64,000 nucleotides of DNA from a candidate division KSB1 bacterium (GTDB lineage Bacteria; Zhuqueibacterota; Zhuqueibacteria; Zhuqueibacterales; Zhuqueibacteraceae): assembly GCA_034506255.1 (NCBI GenBank), contig JAPDPX010000009.1:1-64000 (forward strand), given 5' to 3'. The position numbers and the translations under genes are program-made. A model generated the notes under the pieces. That model did not search any database. It was not told the DNA's origin and saw nothing but the letters and a program-made list of their open reading frames with translations. This document shows, piece after piece, positions 48,353 to 56,721 of the stretch (positions are counted from its first letter, which is position 1; the number at the start of each line of letters is the position of its first letter).

Positions 48353-48441
48353 CCTAACAAACCACTTGCGGGGTTGGTGTTCAAGAAAATGGAACAGACA
48401 AGCGGGCACCGTGGCGCGGGCCGGCCACGGGACACCGGCTT

Positions 48442-49509
48442 TCAATCGAAGGCATAGCGCGAACTGCCCGCCTGGGGCGGCAGGCTGCGCAACGGCAGAC
48501 TCTGCCCGTTGGTCGCAAAAGTTTCCTCTTCGAAATCGGGGATGAGAATGTCCGGCAGCATCTCGAAGGCGCGCGGCCGGCGATCATCTTCGCGGTGACG
48601 CATGTTGTGCTGGCGGTATACACTGATCGCCTGATGGGCGGCGTCCCGGATGCGGTAGCTCTGGTTGTGACAGGAGGATTTCAAGGCGTTGCGCCGGCTT
48701 TCGATCTTGTGGATCTTGGCCATCGCCTTGAGATAGTCCCGTTTGAATTTGAACAGTTTGAAATCACGCTCGTGCGCGTACCAGGAGGCATACACCGAAA
48801 TCACGAAAATGAGCAAATTGAGCGAGAGGAAGAACAGCCAGGTGCTGAACGCCATTTCGTCGGAGGGCGAGGCGGCGCTGCGGAGATAGTTGTTGCGCAC
48901 CTCGGCGAGCGAATACAGCGAAAAGAGAATGACCGCCAGGCAGCCGATGGAGAGAAAGACCAGCGGCTTCTCCTTCTCGTCCTCGCGCAGGAAGCGCCCC
49001 CAAAAATGCCCGGACACGGGAATGGCAAAGGACAGGATCAGCGCCATGATCACCGTCTCGAAGCGCGGCGAGCCAAAGATGTCGAACACCTGGGCGTTCA
49101 TCGCGAACTCGGCAATGCCGAAAACAAAAATCATGGGAAAATACCACCAGGGGGTGGCATCGAAAGTGGAGTCACGCTCCAAATCGTTGCGCCGGGCAAA
49201 GTAGTTCTCCTCGGCCTGCTTGAGTTTGTGCATCCAATTCTTGTGCTCGCCGATGAGTTTGGCATCCCGGCTTTGCCATTTCTGGTAGACCTTGCGGATG
49301 GCACGATCTGCGATCTTGCAGATTTTTTGCTCGTACTCCGAGGCGCACTGCACTTCGTGCCACTGCCCGTTGCTGCTGATCCCCCCTTGTTTGCCTTTAT
49401 ACAAATAATAGGCGATGTTCTCGCCGTTTTGGGCCGGTCTCTCTTTCACACCATCCAGCTTGCCATTGAGGCGGGCTTGCCAGCCGGCAATCAGCGTCCA
49501 TGGACCCAT
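48442..49509 (-). CDS. four-helix membrane protein of unknown function
   Basis: A protein of 355 residues from the ATG at 49509, chosen for AAGGAG five bases upstream; the frame continues to 49608 with no domain. The N-terminal 110 residues are soluble and charged, with a basic helical stretch (RKVYQKWQSRDAKLIGEHKN). Four membrane helices follow: WWYFPMIFVFGIAEFAM, VIMALILSFAIPVSGHFWG, LVFLSIGCLAVILFSLYSL, and WLFFLSLNLLIFVISVYAS. The C-terminal cytoplasmic part is Arg-rich and helical. I do not recognise the family. It is followed by the VWA lipoprotein gene on the same strand, suggesting co-expression. Confidence 0.82.
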   Translation of the reverse strand: MGPWTLIAGWQARLNGKLDGVKERPAQNGENIAYYLYKGKQGGISSNGQWHEVQCASEYEQKICKIADRAIRKVYQKWQSRDAKLIGEHKNWMHKLKQAEENYFARRNDLERDSTFDATPWWYFPMIFVFGIAEFAMNAQVFDIFGSPRFETVIMALILSFAIPVSGHFWGRFLREDEKEKPLVFLSIGCLAVILFSLYSLAEVRNNYLRSAASPSDEMAFSTWLFFLSLNLLIFVISVYASWYAHERDFKLFKFKRDYLKAMAKIHKIESRRNALKSSCHNQSYRIRDAAHQAISVYRQHNMRHREDDRRPRAFEMLPDILIPDFEEETFATNGQSLPLRSLPPQAGSSRYAFD

Positions 49510-49893
49510 TTTTACTCCTTGTAAATCTGCAAATGCCTGCCATTGCCAGGAATGAGGGAAGCTTCTTCCATCACTAGAGAATACTGACAAATGCAGACGA
49601 CTGAGCAAAACGCGGGGGATTTTATCCCGGGGAAATTTTCCCTTCCCTTTTTGTAAGTCGTTCCTTATATTAGCCGCGTTTTAGTGGGGTTGGCAACGCA
49701 GGAAAACCGTGCGGTTGCCGCGGGCAGGTGCGTGTCTGCCACTGTCGCCGTGCCAGCCAGCCCGGGCACCCACCGACAGTGGTGTTTCCGGCATGAAACG
49801 ATTGGGCCACAGCCGCAGCCAGGGCAAGCCACCCCGCTGGCGGCGGTCAAGATCCTGAGCAGACCAAGACAGGTTCGCAGAAGAGGAGGGTCA
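49510..49893. other. 384-base divergent spacer
   Basis: Separates the minus-strand membrane-protein gene from the plus-strand ATP-grasp gene, so must hold promoters for both. An AT-rich patch near 49650-49685 (TTCCTTATATTAG) is the best candidate, but no clear -35/-10 pair was found. The end carries GAGGAGGG. Confidence 0.4.
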
Positions 49894-50880
49894 ATGAAAA
49901 TTGGTGTCCTGCGCGGTGAAGAAAACTCCTTTCCCGAAGCGCTGATCGCGCGCATCAATGAAAAAAGTGCAGAACGCAAGCTCCCCGCCACCGCGGAATT
50001 CATCAAGCTCGAAACCATCCGCATGGCCGAGCCAAGCGGTTATCATGTCATCATCGACCGCATTTCCCACGAAATCCCCTTCTACCGCACTTATCTCAAA
50101 AACGCCATGCTCTCCGGCACCCATGTGATCAACAACCCGTTCTGGTGGAGTGCCGATGACAAATTCTTCAATTATGCGATTGCCAGCCGGCTGGGTGTGC
50201 CCGTCCCCAAGACGGTGCTGCTGCCGCACAACGCCCATCCCCCCTACACTTCTTCGCAATCGATGCGCAACATGGTTTATCCGATCAACTGGGAGCCGGT
50301 GTTCGAATACATCGGCTGGCCGGCTTTTTTGAAACCGCACAGCGGCGGCGGCTGGAAACACGTCTATAAAGTCCACAACCCCGAAGAGTTCTTCAACTGC
50401 TACAATCAAACCGGCATCCTTTGCATGGTCTTGCAGGAGGCGATTGAGTTCACCGAGTACTATCGCTGCTACACCGTTGGTCGCAGGCATGTGCGCATCA
50501 TGCGTTACGATCCCGGCAAGCCGTTCTTTGAACAGTACATTCAGAACGCGCCGCCTCCCGCACCGGCCCTGGAGGAGGCCATCACCACCTACTGCCTGCG
50601 GCTCAATCGGGCACTGGGGTATGACCTCAACACCTGCGAGTTTGCTGTGCGCGACGGCATTCCTTACGCGATTGATTTCGGCAACCCCGCCCCCGATTGT
50701 GACTACAAATCGGTCACCCCGGCCAACTTTGAATGGGTGGTTGACAAGATGTCGGACCTTGCGCTGGAACGGGCGCAATTGCCGCTGACCCCGCCAACCG
50801 AATACCTGTGGTCGAATTTCATTGGCAGTGCAGGTCACGTCCCGGTGGAGCCCCCGCCTGCTGCCGCACCGCGTCGCTGA
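49894..50880 (+). CDS. ATP-grasp family ligase-like protein
   Basis: A protein of 328 residues from the ATG at 49894, with a strong GAGGAGGG upstream. The N-terminus (MKIGVLRGEENSFPEALIAR) is a Rossmann-like pre-ATP-grasp fold. IASRLGVPVPKTVLLP and IGWPAFLKPHSGGGWKHVYK match the ATP-grasp lysine strand and glycine-rich loop. VLQEAIEFTEYYRCYTVGRR and NTCEFAVRDGIPYAIDFGNP contain likely metal-binding Glu, Asp and Asn. ATP-grasp enzymes join a carboxylate to an amine or thiol via an acyl phosphate. The substrate is unknown. A GCS2-type ligase gene follows 65 bases downstream, which suggests two successive ligations in one pathway. Confidence 0.88.
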   Translation: MKIGVLRGEENSFPEALIARINEKSAERKLPATAEFIKLETIRMAEPSGYHVIIDRISHEIPFYRTYLKNAMLSGTHVINNPFWWSADDKFFNYAIASRLGVPVPKTVLLPHNAHPPYTSSQSMRNMVYPINWEPVFEYIGWPAFLKPHSGGGWKHVYKVHNPEEFFNCYNQTGILCMVLQEAIEFTEYYRCYTVGRRHVRIMRYDPGKPFFEQYIQNAPPPAPALEEAITTYCLRLNRALGYDLNTCEFAVRDGIPYAIDFGNPAPDCDYKSVTPANFEWVVDKMSDLALERAQLPLTPPTEYLWSNFIGSAGHVPVEPPPAAAPRR

Positions 50881-50945
50881 GGTCGGCGGGTCGCGACGGA
50901 AGTGCCGGCTGTGCTGTCGTGCCGAATTGAGGAAGGAGCCTGATT

Positions 50946-52061
50946 GTGAAAGAGCTATTCACTCTTGGCATCGAGGAGGAATTCCAGATTGTCGATCCGC
51001 GCACCCGCGAGTTGCGTTCCCATCTTTCGCAAATGCTGGCGGACGGCAAGATGTTGCTGCAGGAAAACATCAAGCCGGAGCTGCATCAGTCGGTGGTCGA
51101 AGTGGGCACCGGCATCTGCCGCAACATTCGCGAGGCGCGCGCGAGCGTCGCCGCCCTGCGGCGCGGCATCGCCCAGATTGCTGCCAAGAACGGGCTGTGC
51201 ATCGTGGCTGCAGGCACCCATCCTTTTTCCGACTGGCGCACGCAGGAAATCACCGAGCACGAACGCTACAAGATGATCATCGACGAGATGGGCGATGTCG
51301 CGCGTGCCAATCTCATCTTCGGCCTGCACGTGCACGTCGGCATCGAAGATCGCGAGACCGCCATTGCGCTCTGCAACCAAATGCGCTACTTCCTGCCCCA
51401 CATTCTGGCGCTTTCCACCAGTTCGCCCTTTTGGCTCGGCCGGCGCACCGGCTTGAAATCGACGCGCGCTGTCATCTTTCGCCGTTTTCCCCGCACCGGC
51501 ATCCCGGATTATTTCACCTCCTGGGCCGATTTTGAGCATTTTGTGCAAACCCTGGTGAAGACCAACTGCATCGACAACGGCAAGAAAATCTGGTGGGACA
51601 TCCGGCCGCATGCCTTTTTCAACACCCTGGAAATCCGCATCTGCGACCTCCCCACCAACATTGACACCACCATCGCCATCGCCGCCCTGATCCAGGCCAC
51701 CGTCGCCAAGCTTTGGATGCTGCACAAGAGCAACATGAGCTTCCGCATTTACCGGCCAACCCTGATCGAAGAAAACAAATGGCGGGCGGCGCGCTACGGC
51801 ATCTCCGGCAAATTGATTGATTTCGGCAAGCAGGCCGAAGTGCCGTTCCGCGACCTGCTTTATGAATACATTCGCTTCGTCGATGAAGCAGTCGATGAGC
51901 TCGACAGCCGGCAGGAAATCAATTATCTTTACCGTATCCTGGAGACCGGAACCAGCGCCGACCGCCAGCTTCAGGTGTACGAGGAAAGCAATCACGACCT
52001 CACTGCGGTGATGGATTTTTTGATCCGCGAAACGATGGCGGGAATCGATCCGGCAGGATGA
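50946..52061 (+). CDS. carboxylate-amine ligase, GCS2/YbdK family
   Basis: 371 residues, initiated by GTG at 50946 with GAGGAAGGAG upstream. The N-terminal FTLGIEEEFQIVDPRTRELR is the hallmark of the glutamate-cysteine ligase type 2 family. ELHQSVVEVGTGICRNIREA, GLHVHVGIEDRE and WWDIRPHAFFNTLEIRICDL cover the remaining conserved active-site strands. Members such as YbdK form gamma-glutamyl-type amide bonds with ATP; the substrate here is not determined. It is coupled to the ATP-grasp gene upstream and followed by a clear terminator, making a two-gene unit. Confidence 0.92.
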   Translation: MKELFTLGIEEEFQIVDPRTRELRSHLSQMLADGKMLLQENIKPELHQSVVEVGTGICRNIREARASVAALRRGIAQIAAKNGLCIVAAGTHPFSDWRTQEITEHERYKMIIDEMGDVARANLIFGLHVHVGIEDRETAIALCNQMRYFLPHILALSTSSPFWLGRRTGLKSTRAVIFRRFPRTGIPDYFTSWADFEHFVQTLVKTNCIDNGKKIWWDIRPHAFFNTLEIRICDLPTNIDTTIAIAALIQATVAKLWMLHKSNMSFRIYRPTLIEENKWRAARYGISGKLIDFGKQAEVPFRDLLYEYIRFVDEAVDELDSRQEINYLYRILETGTSADRQLQVYEESNHDLTAVMDFLIRETMAGIDPAG

Positions 52062-52112
52062 GCATATGAGTCACAGGCGGGCATGGCCCGCCAACCCTGT
52101 CTCTGGCACAGC

Positions 52113-52139
52113 CCCCGTCTCAATGAGCGGGGTTTTTTA
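52113..52139 (+). terminator. Rho-independent terminator of the ligase pair
   Basis: CCCCGTCTCA pairs with TGAGCGGGG (one bulged T) and is followed by TTTTTT. It ends at the stop codon of the convergent DUF2652 gene. Confidence 0.85.
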
Positions 52140-52856
52140 TTGTCTGCCGGGCAGCAGGCTGCGCAGGAAGCCCCAATCGAGTTGCGCAATCCAGCGGAGT
52201 TTGTGCCACAGGGAGGGGGGTGTTGCCGCAACTGGGGTGGAGGGCAGGCCGGTCAACTCCGGCGGCGGATAGAACACCAGCGTCTCCACCCGGCCGATGC
52301 CTTCGCAGTCGACCCGGCATTTTTCCGGCTGCAGCTCGTGGAAGCCATCGAGCTGGCGGTAAACCTCCCGGGTCATGAGAATGTACTCGCGCGCCGGCAG
52401 CGGGTTTTTGAGCAGGCGGTGCACCAGGATGACGTCCAGGCCGAACAGTTTCTCGAACTTTTCAATGCGCGCGATTGCGATGTCGCCGGCGTGCATGACG
52501 ATTTTCAGCCGCAACTCCTCGACGCGCATGCACGCCTCACACACGCACAGCCGCAGGTCGCGGGTTTGGTAGAGCGCCTGATAAAACGAACGAAAGAATT
52601 GCGGTATTTGTGTTTTGACCGCGGCGAGCGTCTGCGGCAGGTCTTTCTCACCGGCGGAGAGCGCATAGAAGAAAGCGGCATCGCCCTCCAGTTCGGCCAG
52701 GGTAAGAGGCGGCGTGGAGGCAGAAATGATCGACTGCAGCAGCCGCACCACGATTTGTTTGGCATGGCTGATGGCCATGCGATGCAGCCGCATGAAGCGG
52801 GTAAAACCACTGATGTCGGCAATCAACAGAATGGCTTTGGAGGTGGCAGGTTGCAC
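52137..52856 (-). CDS. DUF2652 / nucleotidyl-cyclase-like protein
   Basis: 239 residues, initiated by GTG at 52856 with GAGG five bases upstream. The N-terminal AILLIADISGFTRFMRLHRM resembles the first metal-binding strand of class III cyclases. LAELEGDAAFFYAL corresponds to the GDxxxA segment, and MHAGDIAIARI to the GxxxG strand. This is the pattern of the DUF2652 family, whose activity has not been shown. Several cyclase residues are less well conserved than in the CHASE2 cyclase of this window. A Cys pair (CVCEAC) follows the middle helix. The gene is convergent with the GCS2 gene. Confidence 0.82.
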   Translation of the reverse strand: MQPATSKAILLIADISGFTRFMRLHRMAISHAKQIVVRLLQSIISASTPPLTLAELEGDAAFFYALSAGEKDLPQTLAAVKTQIPQFFRSFYQALYQTRDLRLCVCEACMRVEELRLKIVMHAGDIAIARIEKFEKLFGLDVILVHRLLKNPLPAREYILMTREVYRQLDGFHELQPEKCRVDCEGIGRVETLVFYPPPELTGLPSTPVAATPPSLWHKLRWIAQLDWGFLRSLLPGRQ

Positions 52857-52925
52857 TCCGGCCTCACGGCAAAGTTGTGGGATGCATGCCGGAGCACGGC
52901 CCCGCGGCGCCGGCAGGAAAATGGT

Positions 52926-53954
52926 TCAATCGTACTGCGCCAGCAGGGCTTTGGCCTCGTGGTAGATTTTCGTTTTTTCGGCGAAGGGGATGAACAGGCT
53001 TTTGAACCCATTGAGCACGATTTTTTTCACCTGCTCATAATTCAGATCCCAGGTCTGCACGGCGAGCCACAGCTCGTCGGTCATGGTGGTGCGGGAGATG
53101 AGACGGTTGTCGGTGTTGAGCGTGACGCGCAGTTGGCGGTCGAGAAACTTTTTGAAGGGGTGATGTTCGATGCGCAGCACTGTTTTGGTTTGCACGTTGC
53201 TGGTCAGGCAGACTTCCAGCGGAATGCGGTGATCGCAGACGTAGTTGAGCAGATCTTCATCTTCGATCAGGCGGGTGCCGTGGCCGATGCGGTGGGCGCC
53301 GCAGGCATGAATGGCCTGGTAGATGCTGTCGGGGCCGTAGGCTTCGCCGGCGTGCACGGTGCAGTTGATGCAATGTTTGCGGATGAAGTAGAAGGCCTTG
53401 GCGTGATCCTTGGCGGGATTGCCGAACTCGCGGCCGGCGAGGTCGAAGGCCACCACCCCGCGGCGTTTGTATTGCAAGGTCAACTCCGCCAGCCGCAGCG
53501 TGGCCGCCGGCGACATGCTGCGAATCGCGCAGATGATCACCGCGGTGCGGATGGGGAAGCGCTTTTCGGCCTCGCTCAGTCCGGCAAGCACCGCATCCAT
53601 CACCTGTTCGAGTGACAGCCCCTTTTGCTGATGCAGGATCGGCGAGAAGCGGACTTCGATGTAGCGCACGTTTTCGGCGGCGGCATCGGCAGCCAGCTCA
53701 TAGGCAATGCGGCGCAGCGCCTCCTCATCCTGCATCAGCTTGAGGGTGAGGTCGAACTTGTCGATATACTCACTGAGATTTTCCACCTGGCCTTTGACCG
53801 AGAGGAGATCATAAGCCGCCTCGGCGTTGTCCGGCAGGGCAATGCCGTTGGCGCGGGCGAGCTCCATGGCGGTATTCACCCGGATCGAGCCGTCGAGATG
53901 GCAATGCAGGTCGGTTTTCGGTAGTGCGTGCAGAAAGTCACGGGTGATTTTCAT
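52926..53954 (-). CDS. add: adenosine deaminase
   Basis: A protein of 342 residues from the ATG at 53954; the frame continues to 54044 with unrelated residues. It converts adenosine to inosine in purine salvage. The zinc amidohydrolase motifs are complete: LPKTDLHCHLDGSIRVNTAM (HxH), NCTVHAGEAYGPDSI (His and catalytic Glu), AHRIGHGTRL (His), CLTSNVQTKTV, and TLNTDNRLISRTTMTDE (catalytic Asp). Length is close to bacterial Add. A Cys-rich or membrane part is absent, so it is cytoplasmic. The gene starts 19 bases after the ccmF stop on the same strand and may be co-transcribed, although the functions are unrelated. Confidence 0.95.
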   Translation of the reverse strand: MKITRDFLHALPKTDLHCHLDGSIRVNTAMELARANGIALPDNAEAAYDLLSVKGQVENLSEYIDKFDLTLKLMQDEEALRRIAYELAADAAAENVRYIEVRFSPILHQQKGLSLEQVMDAVLAGLSEAEKRFPIRTAVIICAIRSMSPAATLRLAELTLQYKRRGVVAFDLAGREFGNPAKDHAKAFYFIRKHCINCTVHAGEAYGPDSIYQAIHACGAHRIGHGTRLIEDEDLLNYVCDHRIPLEVCLTSNVQTKTVLRIEHHPFKKFLDRQLRVTLNTDNRLISRTTMTDELWLAVQTWDLNYEQVKKIVLNGFKSLFIPFAEKTKIYHEAKALLAQYD

Positions 53955-53973
53955 GCCGGAATCTCCTCTTCGC

Positions 53974-55974
53974 TCAAACCGTGGCAGGCGCGTGCTTGCC
54001 GGCTCGCGCCGCCGGTTGGGCGGCTGGCTGGCGCCGACCCTCACGCGGCTCGGGCAGCAGGGTAATCAGGGTGCCCAGCGTCAAGACCAGCCCGCCAATC
54101 CACACCCAGGTGACCAGGGGATTGAGGTAGACGTGAAAGGTTGCGGCATTGGTTTCGGGTTGATGGGCGCCGAGAACAACGTACAGGTCTTCGCGCAAAT
54201 TCGAAAACAACGCCACCTCGGTGGTTGGCTGTTCTTGTACGATATAAAAGTGTTTTTGCGGATAAATCGTATCCACCACCTTGCCGTCGCGCTTGACTGT
54301 CATGGTGGCCTGGATCATGACTTTGTTGGGGTCGCTGAACTGCTCGGTGGTTTGGTACACCAGCTCGTAATTGCGCAGCTTGAGGGATTCGCCGGGTTTG
54401 ACCTGGCCTTCGATCTCCTGGGTGAACGCCATGCCGGTCACCCCGACGAACAACAGCACCATGCCGAAATGGACGATGTAGCCGCCGTAGCGCCGCTTGT
54501 TGCGCATCAGCAGGCGCCAGAGCGCGAGGGGATAGGGTTCGCCGCTGCTGTGGCCGCGCGCCAGCGCGCCGCGGTGGAATTCCAGCACGATGGTGAGCGT
54601 CACGAACACGCTCAGGGTGAACGAGATGAGTGCGTAGAGGTGGCGGATGCCGAATGCCAGAAAGACCGCCAGCGCAAGCAATGCGCCCAGCACGGGGATC
54701 GCGAACATCCTGCGCAGTTGCGCCAGCGAGCTCTTGCGCCAGGCCACCAGCGGCCCGACGCCGGTGAGCAGCAACAGCAGCAGGGAGATCGGCACCAGCA
54801 CCGCGTTGAACCAGGGGGCACCGACGGTGATCTTGACGCCGCGCACGGCCTCCGACACCACCGGAAAGACCGTACCCCAAAACACCGCGAAGCAGGCGCC
54901 CACAAACACCACGTTGTTCAACAGGAAGGTGGATTCGCGCGAGATGACCGCCTCCATTCGCACCGGGCTGCGCAAAAGATGCGAGCGCAGAATCAGCAGC
55001 CAGGAGGAGGCAATCGCAATCAGGCCGACAAAGGCGAGAAACAGCGGACCCAGGCTGGAGGTGGTGAAGCTGTGCACTGAGGAAATCACGCCGCTGCGGG
55101 TGAGGAAGGTGCCGAAGATGCACAAGGTGAAGGTGAGAATGATCAACACCATGTTCCACACGCGCAGCATGTTTTTCTTTTCCTGAATAATGACGGAATG
55201 CAGGAAGGCGGTGCCGGTGAGCCAGGGCATCAGCGCGGCGTTTTCGACTGGATCCCAGGCCCAGTAGCCGCCCCAGCCGAGTTCCATATAGGCCCACTTG
55301 CCGCCCAGCATCATGCCCACCCCCAGGAAGAACCACGGGATGATGGTCCACCGCCGCGTGATTTTAAGCCATTCATTGCCGAGTTGGCCGGTGATCAGGG
55401 CGGCCAGGGCGAAAGCGTAGGGAATGGTGAAGCCCACATAGCCGAGATAAAGCACCGGCGGGTGAATCGCCATGGCGGGATGCTGCAGCAGGGGGTTCAA
55501 GCCGCGGCCGTCCGCCGGCATGAAATTCAGCATTTCAAACGGCGGCGTGACGAAGGTGATCAGGCAGATGAAGAACAGCGCTACCGCTGTGTTGATCGCC
55601 GTGACATACGGCATTAGAGTGATCTGCTTGCGGCGATAAAGCAGAATGCACACCGTGCTGAACAGGGAGAGCAGCCACGCCCAAAACAGCAGCGAGCCTT
55701 TCATGCCTGCCCACAGCGCGGTGAATTTGTAATAAGCCGGCAACGCGCGATTGCTGTAGCTCGCCACGTATTCGACGCGGAAGTTGTCGGCGAAGATCGC
55801 CTGCCACAAAGCCAGTGCAGCCAGCGTGAGAAAAATGGTGACGCCAAAGGCAGCGTTCTCGCTGCTGGCAAGCAATTGCGCGTCCTTGCGCCGTGCGCCC
55901 AGCACGGAGGCGAGGATGGCATATACGGCACAGCCGAGCGACAGCCAGATGAAGATGCTTCCCAATTGAGTCAT
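53974..55974 (-). CDS. ccmF: cytochrome c maturation heme lyase subunit CcmF
   Basis: A 666-residue polytopic membrane protein with about 15 hydrophobic segments, close to the usual 640-660. The tryptophan-rich heme-handling motif is intact: KWAYMELGWGGYWAWDPVEN. It is followed by ALMPWLTGTAFLHSVIIQEK, and before it come AMAIHPPVLYLGYVGFTIPY and TRRWTIIPWFFLGVGMMLGG; conserved His residues flank these. A large periplasmic loop lies near the C-terminus (GESLKLRNYELVYQTTEQFS). CcmF takes heme from CcmE and attaches it to apocytochrome c. The ccmE gene lies 130 bases upstream, but ccmA-D, G and H are not in the window. Confidence 0.96.
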   Translation of the reverse strand: MTQLGSIFIWLSLGCAVYAILASVLGARRKDAQLLASSENAAFGVTIFLTLAALALWQAIFADNFRVEYVASYSNRALPAYYKFTALWAGMKGSLLFWAWLLSLFSTVCILLYRRKQITLMPYVTAINTAVALFFICLITFVTPPFEMLNFMPADGRGLNPLLQHPAMAIHPPVLYLGYVGFTIPYAFALAALITGQLGNEWLKITRRWTIIPWFFLGVGMMLGGKWAYMELGWGGYWAWDPVENAALMPWLTGTAFLHSVIIQEKKNMLRVWNMVLIILTFTLCIFGTFLTRSGVISSVHSFTTSSLGPLFLAFVGLIAIASSWLLILRSHLLRSPVRMEAVISRESTFLLNNVVFVGACFAVFWGTVFPVVSEAVRGVKITVGAPWFNAVLVPISLLLLLLTGVGPLVAWRKSSLAQLRRMFAIPVLGALLALAVFLAFGIRHLYALISFTLSVFVTLTIVLEFHRGALARGHSSGEPYPLALWRLLMRNKRRYGGYIVHFGMVLLFVGVTGMAFTQEIEGQVKPGESLKLRNYELVYQTTEQFSDPNKVMIQATMTVKRDGKVVDTIYPQKHFYIVQEQPTTEVALFSNLREDLYVVLGAHQPETNAATFHVYLNPLVTWVWIGGLVLTLGTLITLLPEPREGRRQPAAQPAARAGKHAPATV

Positions 55975-56104
55975 GACGTGTTGTCCCGAGTTCAGGTTTT
56001 ACCGCATTTCTTGCAGGTCGCACCCCGGCGGCCGGGTGGCAAAAAGCCCCTTGACGGGGCCATGAGATGAACAACAATCACTCGCCAGCTTGCGGGCGGA
56101 CTGC

Positions 56105-56524
56105 TCAGGTCGAAGGCGGCGCCGCCTCCCCGCTGCCCTTTTCACTTTCATATTTGCTGGCGCACTTGGTGAAGATTTGGCTGGCCGCAAACCGGCCGTT
56201 GGCATATTTGCCTTCCAGCAGGACGTCGATGTCTTCCTTGAACGTGTCCGGCACGATGCCGTGATACGACACCGGCAGTTGCTGGCCTTGTTCCTCGATC
56301 ACAAAGCTGATGGACAGACCATCCTCGGCTTTCACCACTGAGCCGGGCACCACGTGCCCGCTGACGCGAAAGCCGCGGCCGTCCGCCTCCTGGCCAATGG
56401 CTTTGAGTTCGGGCACGGTCTTGTAATACACCATGGTATCCTTAAAGCCGCTGGCGATCATCCATGCGATGATGGCAATCACCGCACCAAAGGCAGCGAA
56501 GATGCGAACACGGCGACGTTCCAT
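56105..56524 (-). CDS. ccmE: cytochrome c maturation heme chaperone CcmE, CxxxY type
   Basis: A protein of 139 residues from the ATG at 56524; a start at 56572 adds 16 residues without a ribosome site. A single membrane anchor (about 7-25, IFAAFGAVIAIIAWMIASG) is followed by the OB-fold heme-binding domain: GRGFRVSGHVVPGSV, LSISFVIEEQGQQLPVSYHG, VLLEGKYANGRFAASQI. The heme-attachment motif is Cys121-A-S-K-Tyr125 instead of the HxxxY of proteobacterial CcmE. This Cys form is known from Desulfovibrio-type and other non-proteobacterial systems. It hands heme to CcmF, encoded next. Confidence 0.93.
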   Translation of the reverse strand: MERRRVRIFAAFGAVIAIIAWMIASGFKDTMVYYKTVPELKAIGQEADGRGFRVSGHVVPGSVVKAEDGLSISFVIEEQGQQLPVSYHGIVPDTFKEDIDVLLEGKYANGRFAASQIFTKCASKYESEKGSGEAAPPST

Positions 56525-56721
56525 AAATCTTCTCACTTTGACAAAGTTTGGGTGTGATGGGTTTGGTTGCATGCGGGAGAGACAATTTCCATGCCACCCC
56601 TGCCTGGCCGGTCTTGTCGGTAAAAACCATTGCGTTCAAGCCCTGCCTGCTTGCTGGCTGGGCGCCGGCAGTGGCAGAATATTCTCAATATTGCGAAACC
56701 TGTGGCGCAAGGCTGAGAACC

